A stretch of 52,280 nt of DNA from Mesorhizobium zhangyense (GTDB lineage: Bacteria > Pseudomonadota > Alphaproteobacteria > Rhizobiales > Rhizobiaceae). The notes under the pieces were generated by a model. It did no database searches, had not been told where the DNA came from, and saw nothing but the letters and a program-made list of their open reading frames with translations. The position numbers were made by a program, and so were the translations under genes. Positions 32,221 through 41,863 of this stretch are shown here, piece by piece. Each line of letters opens with the position of its first letter. The stretch's first letter is position 1. The stretch is from assembly GCF_011045115.1 (NCBI RefSeq), contig NZ_JAAKZG010000023.1, positions 1 through 52,280 on the forward strand, given 5' to 3'.

Positions 32221-32571
32221 ATGGGGAAGCTTGTTGCGGCGCTGCTCGGCGTTTTTGTTGCCGTCGCAGCGGTACAATCAGCGTTTGCGGCTAACACTCC
32301 CTGCAGCGGCCGGAAGGGTGGCATTTCGCACTGCCAGGGCGCCACATTCATCTGCAACGACGGGTCGGTAAGCGCGAGCCAGAAGAACTGTTCCGCGGTC
32401 TTCGGTGGCGGCAACAGCGCGCTTGGTTTGATGAGCAGGGGAGCTTCTGAAATGGCTCCGGCCAACGCTCAGACGGAATGTTCCTGCCGGTCGGGGCTGT
32501 ACTGCACAGGGCCACGGGGCGGCCAATACTGCCTCACGGATACCGGACGGAAAAGCTATTTGCGAAAGTAG
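32221..32571 (+). CDS. secreted Cys-rich protein with a short basic C-terminal adaptor-like motif
   Basis: Predicted protein of 116 residues from ATG 32221 (GGGGGA upstream). A signal peptide (Leu-Val-Ala-Ala-Leu-Leu-Gly-Val-Phe-Val-Ala-Val-Ala-Ala) ends near Ala-Phe-Ala-Ala. The mature part has about eight Cys residues, with Cys-Ser-Gly-Arg-Lys-Gly-Gly-Ile-Ser-His-Cys and later Cys-Ser-Cys-Arg-Ser-Gly. It ends with Gly-Pro-Arg-Gly-Gly-Gln-Tyr-Cys and Gly-Arg-Lys-Ser-Tyr-Leu. The Gly-Pro-Arg-Gly-Gly...Gly-x-Lys-x-Tyr form resembles the short PBCV basic adaptor motif. Probably disulphide-linked in the periplasm or outside the cell. Function unknown. Confidence 0.75.
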   Translation: MGKLVAALLGVFVAVAAVQSAFAANTPCSGRKGGISHCQGATFICNDGSVSASQKNCSAVFGGGNSALGLMSRGASEMAPANAQTECSCRSGLYCTGPRGGQYCLTDTGRKSYLRK

Positions 32572-33002
32572 TTGAAGGAAGATTTGCCGGCGCAGGCCGT
32601 TCCGAAAGGGCTCAGTCTTGGAACAAACTCGCTCGTCAAATGTTTTGCTAGTGCCGGCCATTGAGTTTCCGACGGGCAGTTTTAACTGGCTCCACGGAAC
32701 TAGTGGATGGGCAACCGGCCCGCTTCGGTCAGCTGAGGCGGGCCTTAATTGTACCTCCAATTTTAAAGCCCCTTGCACGGGTCGGCAGCTCGGAACGAGT
32801 TCCCCTCCGGAATCGGCTCCAAAGGGGCGCAATCCCACATCTGGCACCTCGAAGACCTGGAGTATCGCGTCGTCCAATGCCACAGCCAGCCTCCTCGCCT
32901 GGGAAATGGCAAGCCTGAGGATATGCCGGCGAGATTGGTATCCCTGAATTCAGGTATGGACAGCGGCGGCGAAAAAGGCGGTAGGCCTTTGCGTTTCAGC
33001 CT
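32572..33002. other. intergenic region with two hairpins, no gene recognised
   Basis: No frame here looks like a real gene. GGCCCGC (32717-32723) and GCGGGCC (32738-32744) form a 7-bp stem followed by TTAATT, a weak terminator for the secreted protein gene. AAAGGC (32974-32979) and GCCTTT (32985-32990) form another, which read on the minus strand follows the end of the third RTX gene. Confidence 0.5.
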
Positions 33003-34628
33003 TCAGACGACGAAGAAGTCGTTGGCGGTCATTGCAAGTCCCGGCGCAACGGTCGCGAATTTGATCGGGTCATCGTAGCCCGACCCATCCGGGTCGAAGA
33101 GGAGGTCTCCGGTCGCCCTGTTGTAGATGATGCGGTCGGTCGCATCATGCGCCTCTGTTCCGGTGTGGAAAGCGCCCGCCGACAGCCAGCCGGTCGGCAG
33201 CCAGTCCGACCAGCGGTGTCTAAAGACCTCGTTCTCCAACTGGATCGTATCCTTGGCCGGATTGTAATCGTTGATCCTGTCGACGCCGGCATAGTCGAGT
33301 GATGAATTGAAAAAGAACGTATTGTTGCCGTCGCCGCCGATGAGCGTGTCCTTGCCCCAGCCACCAACCAGCGTGTCATCGCCGGCGCCACCACGAAGGA
33401 TATTGTCGCCGCTGTTGCCGATGAGCGTGTTGTTGAGCGTATTGCCATTGCCGGTCAGGTTGGCGGAGCCTAGGAACTCCAGCCGCTCGATATTGGCGCC
33501 GAGCGTCCAGTCGATATAGGGCCTGACCGTATCAGCGCCTTCGCCTGCAAGTTCGATCGTCCGGTCGCCTGTCGAGGAGACGATGAAAACATCGTTGCCG
33601 ATGCCGCCATACGTCGTGTCCTTTCCGGCTGCCCCGTTGAGGATGTCGTTGCCGGCACCCCCTCTTAGCGTGTTGTCTGCGACGTTGCCCGTGAGGCTGT
33701 TGTCCAGGCTGTTGCCCGTTCCGACCAGATTGGCTGTGCCTTGCAATTCCAGATTCTCGACGTTCGCTCCGAGTGTCCAGTGAATAAGGGAACGAACGGT
33801 GTCTCTGCCTTCGTTCGCAAGTTCGATTGTCTGATCACCAGACGAAGAAACGACATAAGTGTCGTTGCCGGCGCCACCATACATCGCATCCTTGCCGGCC
33901 TTGCCATCGAGGATGTTATTGTCGTTACTTCCTCTCAACAGATTGTCGAGCGTATTGCCGGTCCCATTAATAGGCCCATAAAGCAACACAAGCCTCTCGA
34001 CATTGTCCGGCAGGGTGAAGTCGACAGATGCGCGTACCCTATCAAGTCCCTCGCCGGGCAGCTCGATGATCGTGTCGAAGCCAGGACCTATAATGTAGGT
34101 GTCATCGCCTGTTCCGCCATACAGCATATCGTTGCCGTAACCATCGAAAAAGACGTCGTTGCCACCCATCCCGTAGAGCGTGTCGTCACCGTCATGGCCG
34201 TATAACCTGTCGTTGCCGGACCCCAGTTGGACGACATCAGCCCCGAACCCGCCAAAGAACTCTATGTCGCCGAACAGTTCGAGAAACGCGTCGACCGAAA
34301 CGGACAGAGCGTTATAGCTCTCAACCAACGAAACCGAGAAATCTTGAAACTGCAGTCTTGCGGACGTTGCGATCGTTTGGCTGAGCTCAAATCCTGTAGC
34401 TATCCCAGAGAGCGGGGTCGGATCGTTTTCATCAGCACTGGCGTATTGGAAGCTGGTGCCGGTCCATTTTGCGCTGCCACCTTCCGATCCTTCGCCGTCT
34501 TTGTATATCAAAAGACTCGTCGTCGATTTTTCGGTGATGAGCGGACCAGCCCAATCGACATATTCCTGCAATTGGGCGCGAAGATTGCTACCCAGGCTTT
34601 GAAACACTGACAGTCTGATTTTGGTCAT
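33003..34628 (-). CDS. RTX calcium-binding protein, type I secretion substrate (3)
   Basis: Predicted protein of 541 residues. The ATG ending at 34628 is chosen because AGGAGG lies eight bases upstream. Residues 1-130 form a unique N-domain (Arg-Leu-Ser-Val-Phe-Gln-Ser-Leu). Gly-Gly-x-Gly-x-Asp repeats follow, broken by three of the roughly 70-residue modules with Ile-Val-Ser-Ser-Thr-Gly-Asp and Glu-Arg-Leu-Glu. The C-terminal 100 residues with Asp-Arg-Ile-Ile-Tyr-Asn and Phe-Phe-Val-Val match the ends of the other two RTX proteins, so the same exporter is likely. No enzyme domain is seen. The modules are much alike at DNA level too, giving long near-direct repeats. Confidence 0.9.
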   Translation of the reverse strand: MTKIRLSVFQSLGSNLRAQLQEYVDWAGPLITEKSTTSLLIYKDGEGSEGGSAKWTGTSFQYASADENDPTPLSGIATGFELSQTIATSARLQFQDFSVSLVESYNALSVSVDAFLELFGDIEFFGGFGADVVQLGSGNDRLYGHDGDDTLYGMGGNDVFFDGYGNDMLYGGTGDDTYIIGPGFDTIIELPGEGLDRVRASVDFTLPDNVERLVLLYGPINGTGNTLDNLLRGSNDNNILDGKAGKDAMYGGAGNDTYVVSSSGDQTIELANEGRDTVRSLIHWTLGANVENLELQGTANLVGTGNSLDNSLTGNVADNTLRGGAGNDILNGAAGKDTTYGGIGNDVFIVSSTGDRTIELAGEGADTVRPYIDWTLGANIERLEFLGSANLTGNGNTLNNTLIGNSGDNILRGGAGDDTLVGGWGKDTLIGGDGNNTFFFNSSLDYAGVDRINDYNPAKDTIQLENEVFRHRWSDWLPTGWLSAGAFHTGTEAHDATDRIIYNRATGDLLFDPDGSGYDDPIKFATVAPGLAMTANDFFVV

Positions 34629-34952
34629 TGTCTGGTTCCTCCTCAGGGATAGTGTGGCATCCCACATCCTCTAATGAGAGGCCGGCGCGACTTGGGCGAC
34701 TTGGGGGTCTTCGCGCCGGCCTTTGCAGCGACGGGGTCAGCTGCGAAATCAGTTAATCATGGAATTCTTTGCCGTCCAGCGATTTTGATTGGAACGTCAA
34801 TGGGCGTCGCGACGTTGGCTCGGTGCCGCCCCATCTGTCCGTGCCCTAATCACCGTGGGCGGCAGTCGCCGGCGTTTCCCTTACTCCCCGGCGGCATAGA
34901 GCCCGCCTTCGCTTCCCTCCGCGATGGCGGGCTTCTCTTTGCCGTTTCCGCA
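34629..34952. other. intergenic region with a long hairpin
   Basis: No convincing gene. A perfect 10-bp inverted repeat (34680-34689 with 34712-34721) followed by TTT lies about 50 bases upstream of the third RTX gene. It could be a terminator for transcripts entering from the small-gene operon on the right, or a leader structure. Confidence 0.5.
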
Positions 34953-35252
34953 TCACCTAAGGGACTGGCGAGCCAGCTCTAGTTCGGCGGTATCCGGAAC
35001 TTTATCCTTCGGCCATCCGATGCAGCAGGCTTCCACCGCGGCCGCATTGGCCTCGCGCCAGACGTCGCAGATGTCGGAATTGTCCGGGCCGTCTCCTTCA
35101 AAACCCTGAATATCCCAGCCTTCCATGTCGTACTGGGCTTCCGCAGCCTGAAGAGGTGTCACGCCGGCCTTGTCGAACACTGCTTGGGCGGCAAGCAGGC
35201 CCCGAACGATTTCTTCCGGTTTTGCACCTGGGATGTGGATTGTGATCGACAT
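34953..35252 (-). CDS. small acidic protein, unknown function, LexA-linked operon
   Basis: Predicted protein of 99 residues behind GGAGGGG. It opens with β-rich Ser-Ile-Thr-Ile-His-Ile-Pro-Gly-Ala-Lys-Pro and continues as an acidic helical domain (Glu-Glu-Ile-Val-Arg-Gly-Leu-Leu-Ala-Ala, then Asp-Gly-Pro-Asp-Asn-Ser-Asp). One Cys-Cys pair lies near the end. No family is recognised. It is the third gene of a minus-strand operon controlled by an SOS box. Confidence 0.65.
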   Translation of the reverse strand: MSITIHIPGAKPEEIVRGLLAAQAVFDKAGVTPLQAAEAQYDMEGWDIQGFEGDGPDNSDICDVWREANAAAVEACCIGWPKDKVPDTAELELARQSLR

Positions 35253-35266
35253 TGTCTCACCCCTCC

Positions 35267-35455
35267 CTAAAATCCCGGCACCCTGTCTTTCTCAGATTCT
35301 TCGCGATGTTCGGTGGAGCAATACCAGAGCGTGCCGTACCGGGTGTTCACGCCAAACGGCGCAACTTTCTTGCAACCGCTGCTGTGGTCGCAAATGTGGT
35401 TCTCGATCTGTCTCGGGGCAACTGGTTGCCCGACCGTGCGGTTTTCGTCCGACAT
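35267..35455 (-). CDS. small zinc-finger-like protein
   Basis: Predicted protein of 62 residues. Cys-Asp-His-Ser-Ser-Gly-Cys and, 20 residues later, Tyr-Cys-Ser-Thr-Glu-His offer a Cys/His set suited to binding one zinc ion. The ATG lies three bases after the stop of the upstream gene, with no ribosome-binding site of its own, so translation is probably coupled. Possible nucleic-acid or protein binding; function unknown. Confidence 0.6.
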   Translation of the reverse strand: MSDENRTVGQPVAPRQIENHICDHSSGCKKVAPFGVNTRYGTLWYCSTEHREESEKDRVPGF

Positions 35456-35458
35456 GGT

Positions 35459-35638
35459 TCAGACCAGCGATTTTGGCTTGCGGTCCTGGCGGTCGAGCTT
35501 TTCCTGAAGGTGTGCGTTCAAGACCATCTGTTCCTTCAGGGCTTTCATCGTGTCGCCGCCGTGCAGGCGAGCGAATTTCTCGGCGGTGGTCTGCAAAATT
35601 GCCTCTTGCCGAGCATCAAGCGTGACAATGTGGTCCAT
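35459..35638 (-). CDS. small helical protein, first gene of an SOS-box operon
   Basis: Predicted protein of 59 residues starting behind a perfect AGGAGG. It begins Met-Asp-His-Ile-Val-Thr-Leu-Asp-Ala-Arg, then a helix (Glu-Ala-Ile-Leu-Gln-Thr-Thr-Ala-Glu-Lys-Phe-Ala-Arg), and ends in a charged coiled coil with Lys-Leu-Asp-Arg-Gln-Asp-Arg. There is no known family. A LexA box lies 34-48 bases upstream, so it should be induced by DNA damage. Confidence 0.65.
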   Translation of the reverse strand: MDHIVTLDARQEAILQTTAEKFARLHGGDTMKALKEQMVLNAHLQEKLDRQDRKPKSLV

Positions 35639-35667
35639 GGCGGGACCTCCTGTTAGGCATGGACTCC

Positions 35668-35702
35668 ATAAGAACAAAATGAGAACATAGAGTCAAGTCA
35701 AG
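35668..35702 (-). promoter_or_regulatory. SOS-regulated promoter with LexA box GAAC-N7-GAAC
   Basis: GAAC at 35672-35675 and 35683-35686 are separated by 7 bases, the reverse-strand form of the alphaproteobacterial LexA site GTTC-N7-GTTC. Read on the minus strand, a TTGACT -35 element precedes it and a TCTTAT-like -10 overlaps its end. LexA would block this promoter until DNA damage. It drives the three small genes to the left. Confidence 0.75.
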
Positions 35703-35885
35703 CTTTTACCGAAGCCTGGAGAGAAATGCCCGAGCGCATCACTGCTGCCGATGGGAGAACAATTGACGCGACCACTGCGCGCTGCCAGCAACGAACCATC
35801 CTGACAGGCTCCGGCCGCTTGCGATGTTATGGTCGGCAGGCGGATGGACGCGGTACCACAGCCAGTACGTTTTCAGGAGTTCGCA

Positions 35886-36260
35886 ATGTCCAAGGTAAAC
35901 CGACGAAACTTGCTCCTCAGTTCAGCAGGTGCCATCATCGCATCGACCGTTGTCGGTGAGGAGAAGCGGCCGCGGCAACAGGTTCCGTCCCGAGAATTGC
36001 AGGCTTTGATCGAAACACATACGGCAACGTATGCGGCGTTCGGTCGGGCCATCCACGCAACGGGCGGTAAGGGCAGCGATCATGCGGAGGCCAGCCGAAC
36101 TGAAGAAAGGGCGCTGGTGGCTCTCTGCTGTTATCCTGCAGTTTCCGATGCTGATCGCTGGGCCAAGGCCAAGTATCTTCTTAAAATCGAGCGGCGCGGA
36201 GAACTCGACCTTAAAGAGCATATGCAAGCCGTTCTACGTTCGACGATGTGGAGAGCATAA
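35886..36260 (+). CDS. small protein with Tat-like signal, unknown function
   Basis: Predicted protein of 124 residues starting at ATG 35886 behind GGAG. It begins Ser-Lys-Val-Asn-Arg-Arg-Asn-Leu-Leu-Leu-Ser-Ser-Ala-Gly-Ala-Ile-Ile-Ala-Ser. The twin Arg followed by a mild hydrophobic stretch looks like a Tat or membrane-anchor signal. The rest is helical and polar (Ile-Glu-Thr-His-Thr-Ala-Thr-Tyr-Ala-Ala-Phe). Such small proteins are common in rhizobial genomes. It is convergent with dnaE2, about 60 bases apart. Confidence 0.6.
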   Translation: MSKVNRRNLLLSSAGAIIASTVVGEEKRPRQQVPSRELQALIETHTATYAAFGRAIHATGGKGSDHAEASRTEERALVALCCYPAVSDADRWAKAKYLLKIERRGELDLKEHMQAVLRSTMWRA

Positions 36261-36319
36261 AGGTACGCCAGGGAGTACAAAATGCAGTCTTCAAAAGGGC
36301 TGCTCTGAAAGCAGTCACC

Positions 36320-39300
36320 TCAATGAAAATCCCTGGTTTTGACCTTGATGGTGTCGATATGGCGGTCCGGAACGTAGATATCCCGGGTACGGATACCCTT
36401 CGACGGCAGATCTCGCGGATCGCGCGTTGGACTTCCGTGATGGAATTCATCGCCTCTGCCATGGGGGAGAGGAAAAGCTGTTTCCCGCTCGCCGACGGTG
36501 GCGAGTTCCTTGGTCAGATCTTTCAGCTGATGGGCGACAAGGTGCACGACTTCCCCCTCGCGCTGGATTCGGCCTTTGACGGCGATCATGGCTCCTGAAA
36601 GCACAATACGACGGAACTTTTCGAAGACCTTCGGCCAGACGACCAGATTGGCGATTCCGGTCTCGTCTTCGAGAGTGATGAACATGACACCTTTAGCGCT
36701 TCCGGGCCGTTGGCGGACCAGGACAATTCCGGCGGCTTCAAGCCAGCGACCGTCGCGGGCGTCCATGGCATCCCGACAAGAGCCGATGCGCTGCCGATGA
36801 AGATACTGGCGCAGGAACGTGACGGGGTGGCTCCGTAATGTCAGGCCGACATGGCCATAGTCCTCTACCACTTCGCCGCCGGCCGTCATGGGGCGTAGTT
36901 GGACCACGGGTTCGGTGATTTCCGGGACGATCTCGGCTTTGAGGCTGCTTGCTGCCGCAAAAAGGGGAAGCGGTTCATCCCGGAGCGCCTTAATCGCCCA
37001 CAGTGCTTCGCGACGGGCAAGGCCCAAGGCAGGGCGAAACGCGTCTGCTTCGGCGAGCTGGACGAGAGATGCTTGAGGAACTGCACCGCGCCGCCAGAGA
37101 TCGTCAACGGAAGCAAATGGTTCGTCAGCGCGCGCAGATACAATTGCCGCGCCATGGAGGTTGGCAAGCCCTTTGACCATCCGCAGGCCGAGACGTACCG
37201 CGAAGCGACCGTCTTTGTCATCGGTGGGTTCAAGGCTGCAGTCCCAGCGCGAAGCGTTGACACAGACGGGACGTATGTCGACGCCGTGGTCGCGTGCATC
37301 GCGCACGATCTGCGCTGGAGCATAAAAACCCATCGGCTGGGAGTTCAAAAGTGCTGCGCAGAATACATCAGGATGCCAGCATTTGAGCCAGGCGCTCGCA
37401 TAGGCGATCAGTGCGAAGGAAGCCGCGTGGCTTTCGGGAAAGCCGTAGGAGCCGAAGCCTTCGAGTTGCTTGAAGGTTTTCTCTGCGAATTCCTGTTCGT
37501 ATCCGTTGGCCACCATACCGGCGATCAATTTTTGACCGAACTTGGAGACGCCTCCAGTGTGTTTGAAGGTCGCCATCGATTTGCGCAGAAGGTCGGCCTC
37601 GCCGGGTGTGAAGCCGGCGCATTCGATGGCAACGCGCATTGCCTGTTCCTGGAACAAGGGAACGCCGAGTGTCTTGCCGAGAACCTTTTCCAGTTCCGGC
37701 TTGGGATAGTGCACAGGTTCCTGACCGTTGCGACGGCGAAGGTAGGGATGAACCATGTCGCCCTGGATCGGACCTGGCCGGACGATCGCAACCTGCACGA
37801 CGAGATCATAATAGGTGCGTGGCTTCAGCCGCGGCAGCATCGACATCTGTGCCCGTGACTCGATCTGGAAGGTGCCCAGTGTGTCGGCCTTGCGGATCAT
37901 CGCATAGGTTCGTGGATCCTCCGCCGGTATCGTCGCCAGATCGAGATTGATGCCTTTATGGTCGCAAAGCATGTCCAGCCCGCGCTTCATGCAGGTCAGC
38001 ATGCCAAGCGCCAGCACGTCGACCTTCATGAATTTCAGCGCCTCGATATCGTCCTTGTCCCACTCGATGACCTGACGATCGACCATGGCGGCGGGCTCGA
38101 TCGGAACCAGATCGTCAAGGCGATCATGGGTGAGCACGAAGCCGCCCGGATGCTGGCTGAGATGGCGTGGTGCACCCATCAGCTGTCGAGCAAGATCCAA
38201 GGTCAGGCGCAGGCGTCGGTCGGCAAGATTGAGGTTCAGGTCTTCGACGTGCTTCGGTTCGACGCCTTCCTCCGACCATCCCCATATCTGTGATGAAAGC
38301 ACCTTGATCAGGTCCTCTGGCAATCCCAGGGCCTTGCCAACATCGCGAAGTGCTCCCTTCGAGCGGTACCGGATGACAGTCGAGCAAAGTGCGGCCCGAT
38401 CGCGGCCGTAGGTGTCGAACACCCACTGCATGACGATCTCACGCCGCTCATGCTCGAAATCGACGTCGATATCGGGCGGCTCATGGCGCTCTTCGGAAAC
38501 GAAGCGCTCGAACAAAAGATCGTTGCGCCCAGGGTCGATCGACGTGATGCCCAGAACGTAACAGACCGCCGAATTGGCGGCTGATCCACGGCCCTGGCAA
38601 AGAATATCCTTGGAACGGGCAAACCGGACGATCGCGTTCACCGTCAGGAAGTATGGTGCGTATTGCAGCTTTGCGATCAGCCGCAGTTCGTGCTCCAGGG
38701 TCTTACGCACGCTGTCGGGCAGGCCTTCCGGATAGCGGCTTGCAGCGCATTCCCATGTCAGTTTCTCCAGGGTTTGCTGGGGCGTGAGGGTCGGGTCGTC
38801 GCGCTCCTCGGGGTATTGATAGGCAAGCTCGTCGAGCGAGAAGCGGCACCGATCCGCAATCTCGATGCTGTTCGCCAAAGCCTCCGGATACCGTGCAAAC
38901 AGCCGATGCATTTCCAGTGGCGGCTTGAGATAGCGGTCGGCGTGCCGTTCGCGCCTGTCGCCGAGCTCGTCGATCGTCACATTATGCCGGATGCAGGTGA
39001 CAACGTCTTGCAGGATACGGCGGTCCGGGACGTGAAACAGGACATCGTTGGTGACAACGCAAGGCATGCCAATGCGACCGGCCATATCTGCCAGGTTATA
39101 GAGGCGGAGCTGGTCGTTTGGTCTGCGCCGCAGGGTGAGGGCAAGGTAAGCTCTGTCACCGAAAGCACCGCGCAGACGCCGGAGCCACATGCCGCAGAGA
39201 TCGTCGGCGTCATTCGGTACAAGTACAGTGATGAGCCCCTCGCCATAGGAGACAAGGTCATCCCACGCCAGAAGACATTTGCCCTTGCCGCCGCGTTTCT

Positions 39301-39598
39301 TACCGAGGGAGAGCAGGCGGCAGAGACGAGAATAGGCAGGTCGATCCATCGGGTAGACAAGCACCGACATACCGTCCGTGAGGTCCAGCCTGCAGCCGAC
39401 GATGAGGCGGATACCTGTAGCCTTGGCCGCCTCATGCGCTCGAACAATGCCCGCAAGCGAATTGCGGTCGACGATACCCAGCGCCTCGATGCCATTTGCT
39501 GCTGCCTCAGCGAAAAGCTCATCGCAGGACGAGGCTCCGCGCAAGAACGAGAAGTGCGACGTGACCTGCAACTCGTTATATCTGAGGGCGGCGTTCAT
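36320..39598 (-). CDS. dnaE2: error-prone DNA polymerase DnaE2 (ImuC)
   Basis: Predicted protein of 1092 residues, a C-family polymerase used for translesion synthesis. It starts with the PHP domain ([10 protein letters not shown]). The catalytic core has [12 protein letters not shown], whose Asp residues bind metal. Gly-Arg-Gly-Ser-Ala-Ala-Asn-Ser, a helix-hairpin-helix region and an OB-type domain near the end follow. Length is normal. The start overlaps the end of imuB (ATGA). It acts with ImuA and ImuB after LexA release and causes damage-induced mutations. Confidence 0.97.
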   Translation of the reverse strand: MNAALRYNELQVTSHFSFLRGASSCDELFAEAAANGIEALGIVDRNSLAGIVRAHEAAKATGIRLIVGCRLDLTDGMSVLVYPMDRPAYSRLCRLLSLGKKRGGKGKCLLAWDDLVSYGEGLITVLVPNDADDLCGMWLRRLRGAFGDRAYLALTLRRRPNDQLRLYNLADMAGRIGMPCVVTNDVLFHVPDRRILQDVVTCIRHNVTIDELGDRRERHADRYLKPPLEMHRLFARYPEALANSIEIADRCRFSLDELAYQYPEERDDPTLTPQQTLEKLTWECAASRYPEGLPDSVRKTLEHELRLIAKLQYAPYFLTVNAIVRFARSKDILCQGRGSAANSAVCYVLGITSIDPGRNDLLFERFVSEERHEPPDIDVDFEHERREIVMQWVFDTYGRDRAALCSTVIRYRSKGALRDVGKALGLPEDLIKVLSSQIWGWSEEGVEPKHVEDLNLNLADRRLRLTLDLARQLMGAPRHLSQHPGGFVLTHDRLDDLVPIEPAAMVDRQVIEWDKDDIEALKFMKVDVLALGMLTCMKRGLDMLCDHKGINLDLATIPAEDPRTYAMIRKADTLGTFQIESRAQMSMLPRLKPRTYYDLVVQVAIVRPGPIQGDMVHPYLRRRNGQEPVHYPKPELEKVLGKTLGVPLFQEQAMRVAIECAGFTPGEADLLRKSMATFKHTGGVSKFGQKLIAGMVANGYEQEFAEKTFKQLEGFGSYGFPESHAASFALIAYASAWLKCWHPDVFCAALLNSQPMGFYAPAQIVRDARDHGVDIRPVCVNASRWDCSLEPTDDKDGRFAVRLGLRMVKGLANLHGAAIVSARADEPFASVDDLWRRGAVPQASLVQLAEADAFRPALGLARREALWAIKALRDEPLPLFAAASSLKAEIVPEITEPVVQLRPMTAGGEVVEDYGHVGLTLRSHPVTFLRQYLHRQRIGSCRDAMDARDGRWLEAAGIVLVRQRPGSAKGVMFITLEDETGIANLVVWPKVFEKFRRIVLSGAMIAVKGRIQREGEVVHLVAHQLKDLTKELATVGERETAFPLPHGRGDEFHHGSPTRDPRDLPSKGIRTRDIYVPDRHIDTIKVKTRDFH

Positions 39599-41118
39599 CC
39601 GAAGATGCCGTGCAGGAACCAGCGATGGCTGCCCGTATCGGCATTTTCGCCATCACCGGAGCGGAAAATCCAGTAACGTTCGCCTGCGTCGTCCTCGACC
39701 TGAAAGTAATCCCTGACAGCGATCAGCTCGGCGTCGCGTTTCCACCATTCGCCAAAGACACGCTCGGGTCCGTCGGCGCGGCGCACGCGGCGGCGGATAC
39801 CGCGCCATGTAAAAGAAACAGGAGGATGGTCGGGCAAAAGAGCTACCGTATCGATCGCTTCGGGCTTCGCCAGCAGCCGTGAAGGACGCGGCCAGCACCC
39901 GGGCCAGTTTGCATCGGTCTCCGGGGCCATCGCGGGAATGCGGGCGACAGAGCGTTCCGGGACATCACTGGCAACCGACGTGACACGGAACAGCCTTTGC
40001 TCGCCGACGCGGTTGGTGAGGATATCCACCAGTCCGGAAACATCGGCCACGGGATCGTCGATCAGGCTGGTGGCCTGTTGCTTCTGCTCGAAGGGTTCAA
40101 CTGCCGTCGCGGCAAGCGTTATGATCTCGATGCCAAAGCCTGGCTCAATGGTTTCAATCTTGTCGCAAAGCAGCCGCGTAAGCCGCTTGATGTCACGCAC
40201 CGGCAATGCCGTACCGACGCGAATTGCCTGCACACGATTGTCGACACGATGGCAGACCAGATCGAGGCGGCGTACTCCAACGCCGTGTTCTTCAAGGCGT
40301 TTGCCAAGCTCGACGACAAGCTTGCCGATGTAGCGGGCAATCGTCTCGGCAGCACCGATCGGTTCGGCAAAGGCGCGTCGAACATCGATCATGTCAGGTG
40401 GACGGATCGCATTAATGGGTTCGCGCACGTCCCCGACCGCCTGATCGATGCGACGGCCAAGCTCGGGGCCAAAGCGCAACGTCAGAGGTGCCCGGGGCTG
40501 TGCAAACAGATCTGAGATCGTTCGAAACCCAAGAACCTGCAGGCCTGCGACAGTATCGGATGACAGACGGAGTGCCGCAATCGGCAGCGGGCGGATTGCG
40601 GCCAGGCTCTTGCCGGGTTCGACCACCGAAATGGGTTCGGCCGCGTATCGAGCCGCCGCATGGGCTGCACCCCAGGTGTTCGCGACAGCCGCCCTTGCAG
40701 CAATGCCCGAGCCCGACAGGCGATGAACCATCTCAGTGAGCATTGCCCCTTCGCCGCCATGGAGATGGTCGCTTCCTGTCGTGTCGATGACTATCCCGTC
40801 AGGGGGGTCGGAGGCTACGACGGGTGCATACCGCTGCAACGCCCAGACGGCGAGACGTTCAAGGGCGGCCGCGTCCGCATCCGGGTCGCCATCGAGGACG
40901 AGCAGCCCAGGTACAAGCACCTGAGCCTTGGCAACAGGCATTCCGACGCGCAAGCCCGCGCCATGGGCGACGGCATCGAGTGCCTGCACGATCCGCCTGC
41001 TTCTGTCCCGGCCGACCAAAACCAATGGCTGGTCAGGCGGAGGCGAAGCGTCGCCCGAGTTCCTTCTGATGCGGTCCGTGGGCCAGGTCGGCAGGAACAG
41101 CGAGACGACCCTTGTCAT
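39595..41118 (-). CDS. imuB: ImuB, Y-family polymerase-like mutagenesis protein
   Basis: Predicted protein of 507 residues; the ATG ending at 41118 is used because GGAGGGG lies four bases upstream. It begins [14 protein letters not shown], the usual ImuB start. The fold is that of Y-family polymerases, but the acidic catalytic residues of active enzymes are not evident, as known for ImuB. ImuB links DnaE2 to the β clamp and to ImuA. It overlaps the 3' end of imuA by 86 bases and the start of dnaE2 by four. Confidence 0.93.
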   Translation of the reverse strand: MTRVVSLFLPTWPTDRIRRNSGDASPPPDQPLVLVGRDRSRRIVQALDAVAHGAGLRVGMPVAKAQVLVPGLLVLDGDPDADAAALERLAVWALQRYAPVVASDPPDGIVIDTTGSDHLHGGEGAMLTEMVHRLSGSGIAARAAVANTWGAAHAAARYAAEPISVVEPGKSLAAIRPLPIAALRLSSDTVAGLQVLGFRTISDLFAQPRAPLTLRFGPELGRRIDQAVGDVREPINAIRPPDMIDVRRAFAEPIGAAETIARYIGKLVVELGKRLEEHGVGVRRLDLVCHRVDNRVQAIRVGTALPVRDIKRLTRLLCDKIETIEPGFGIEIITLAATAVEPFEQKQQATSLIDDPVADVSGLVDILTNRVGEQRLFRVTSVASDVPERSVARIPAMAPETDANWPGCWPRPSRLLAKPEAIDTVALLPDHPPVSFTWRGIRRRVRRADGPERVFGEWWKRDAELIAVRDYFQVEDDAGERYWIFRSGDGENADTGSHRWFLHGIFG

Positions 41119-41785
41119 CGCACCCCTCCAGCTCGAAATCCGCACTTTCGCCCGCGCGAGCCCGGATCAACTCCACCAGCCAGCGCGCGCGACCCACGCC
41201 AGGAACGGGCAGGGGAGTGGATGGCAGAACAGAGATACGCCACCTCGTGACGGCTGCGGTCGGTTGCCCGAAATCCGCTGCCTCTGTCTGCCGTCGCCAG
41301 CGCCGCAAGGCGATCGCGAGAGTTCCGGATGCTTCCGCCGCAAGCTGAAGTCGCCGCGACGCTGTCATGGAGAGATGCGCGACCTCGGCAATCGCAGCTC
41401 CAAGACCGCCATGACGCAGTCCTTCCTCGAAACAAGCAAGCACTGCTTTTTCGTCTCCGGCTTCGACATAAATCACGCGGTCCGGCGGCAGGCCTGCCTG
41501 GGCCAGGGCAGGCGCAAACAAATCTGGTCTCGTGATGCACCAAAGAATCTTGCCTTTCGTGCGAGCAGCGATACCGGCAACAAACAGCGCGGCCGCCGCG
41601 CCATCGATCGCGCCGTTCCCGCCACCTGCAACCTCGTGAAGGGCTCCAAGAGCCAGCCCGTTTCCGGGCAGACGCGTATCCATTGCTGCGACCCCGAAAG
41701 GAAGCACCGCCTTTGCGCGCTGATTGTTGCCTTCGATATGCCCAATGCTGGCGCGCAAGGATTCCACAGCGGGATTCAGCCGCAC
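41033..41785 (-). CDS. imuA: ImuA, RecA-like mutagenesis protein
   Basis: Predicted protein of 250 residues with a GTG start ending at 41785 (a TTG three bases further upstream is an alternative; no clear ribosome-binding site). It begins Val-Arg-Leu-Asn-Pro-Ala-Val-Glu-Ser-Leu. The segment with Leu-Gly-Ala-Leu-His-Glu-Val-Ala-Gly-Gly-Gly-Asn-Gly is the ImuA counterpart of a degenerate P-loop. It is the first gene of imuA-imuB-dnaE2, expressed from a LexA-controlled promoter about 25 bases upstream. Confidence 0.92.
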   Translation of the reverse strand: MRLNPAVESLRASIGHIEGNNQRAKAVLPFGVAAMDTRLPGNGLALGALHEVAGGGNGAIDGAAAALFVAGIAARTKGKILWCITRPDLFAPALAQAGLPPDRVIYVEAGDEKAVLACFEEGLRHGGLGAAIAEVAHLSMTASRRLQLAAEASGTLAIALRRWRRQTEAADFGQPTAAVTRWRISVLPSTPLPVPGVGRARWLVELIRARAGESADFELEGCDDKGRLAVPADLAHGPHQKELGRRFASA

Positions 41786-41809
41786 CAAAGTTACTCGCTC
41801 AATGTGAAT

Positions 41810-41853
41810 GTTCGCTATTTGTTCTGCTCTTTTCAGAAAAGAGTCAAGAGGGG
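41810..41853 (-). promoter_or_regulatory. SOS promoter of imuA with LexA box GTTC-N7-GTTC
   Basis: GTTC at 41810-41813 and 41821-41824 with a 7-base spacer is a perfect alphaproteobacterial LexA box. Read on the minus strand, TTGACT lies 17 bases before a -10 that overlaps the box. It controls the imu cassette. A neighbouring inverted repeat (CTCTTTT/AAAAGAG, 41826-41842) lies within the promoter. Confidence 0.82.
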
Positions 41854-41863
41854 AACCTGTTCA

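Noticed and set aside
32278-32883. Minus-strand frame of 201 codons opposite the secreted Cys-rich protein
   Set aside because: No motif, no ribosome-binding site, and it runs over a gene with clear signal peptide.
20937-34628. Regular DNA repeats that could look like a CRISPR array or tandem repeats
   Set aside because: They follow the codons of RTX repeats and modules; units vary and no spacers of fixed length exist.
35726-35959. + strand frame right after the LexA box
   Set aside because: It overlaps the better-supported gene at 35886 and its sequence looks random, with no domain.
36899-37858. Long + strand frame opposite dnaE2
   Set aside because: Shadow of dnaE2 caused by high GC codon use; no domain pattern.
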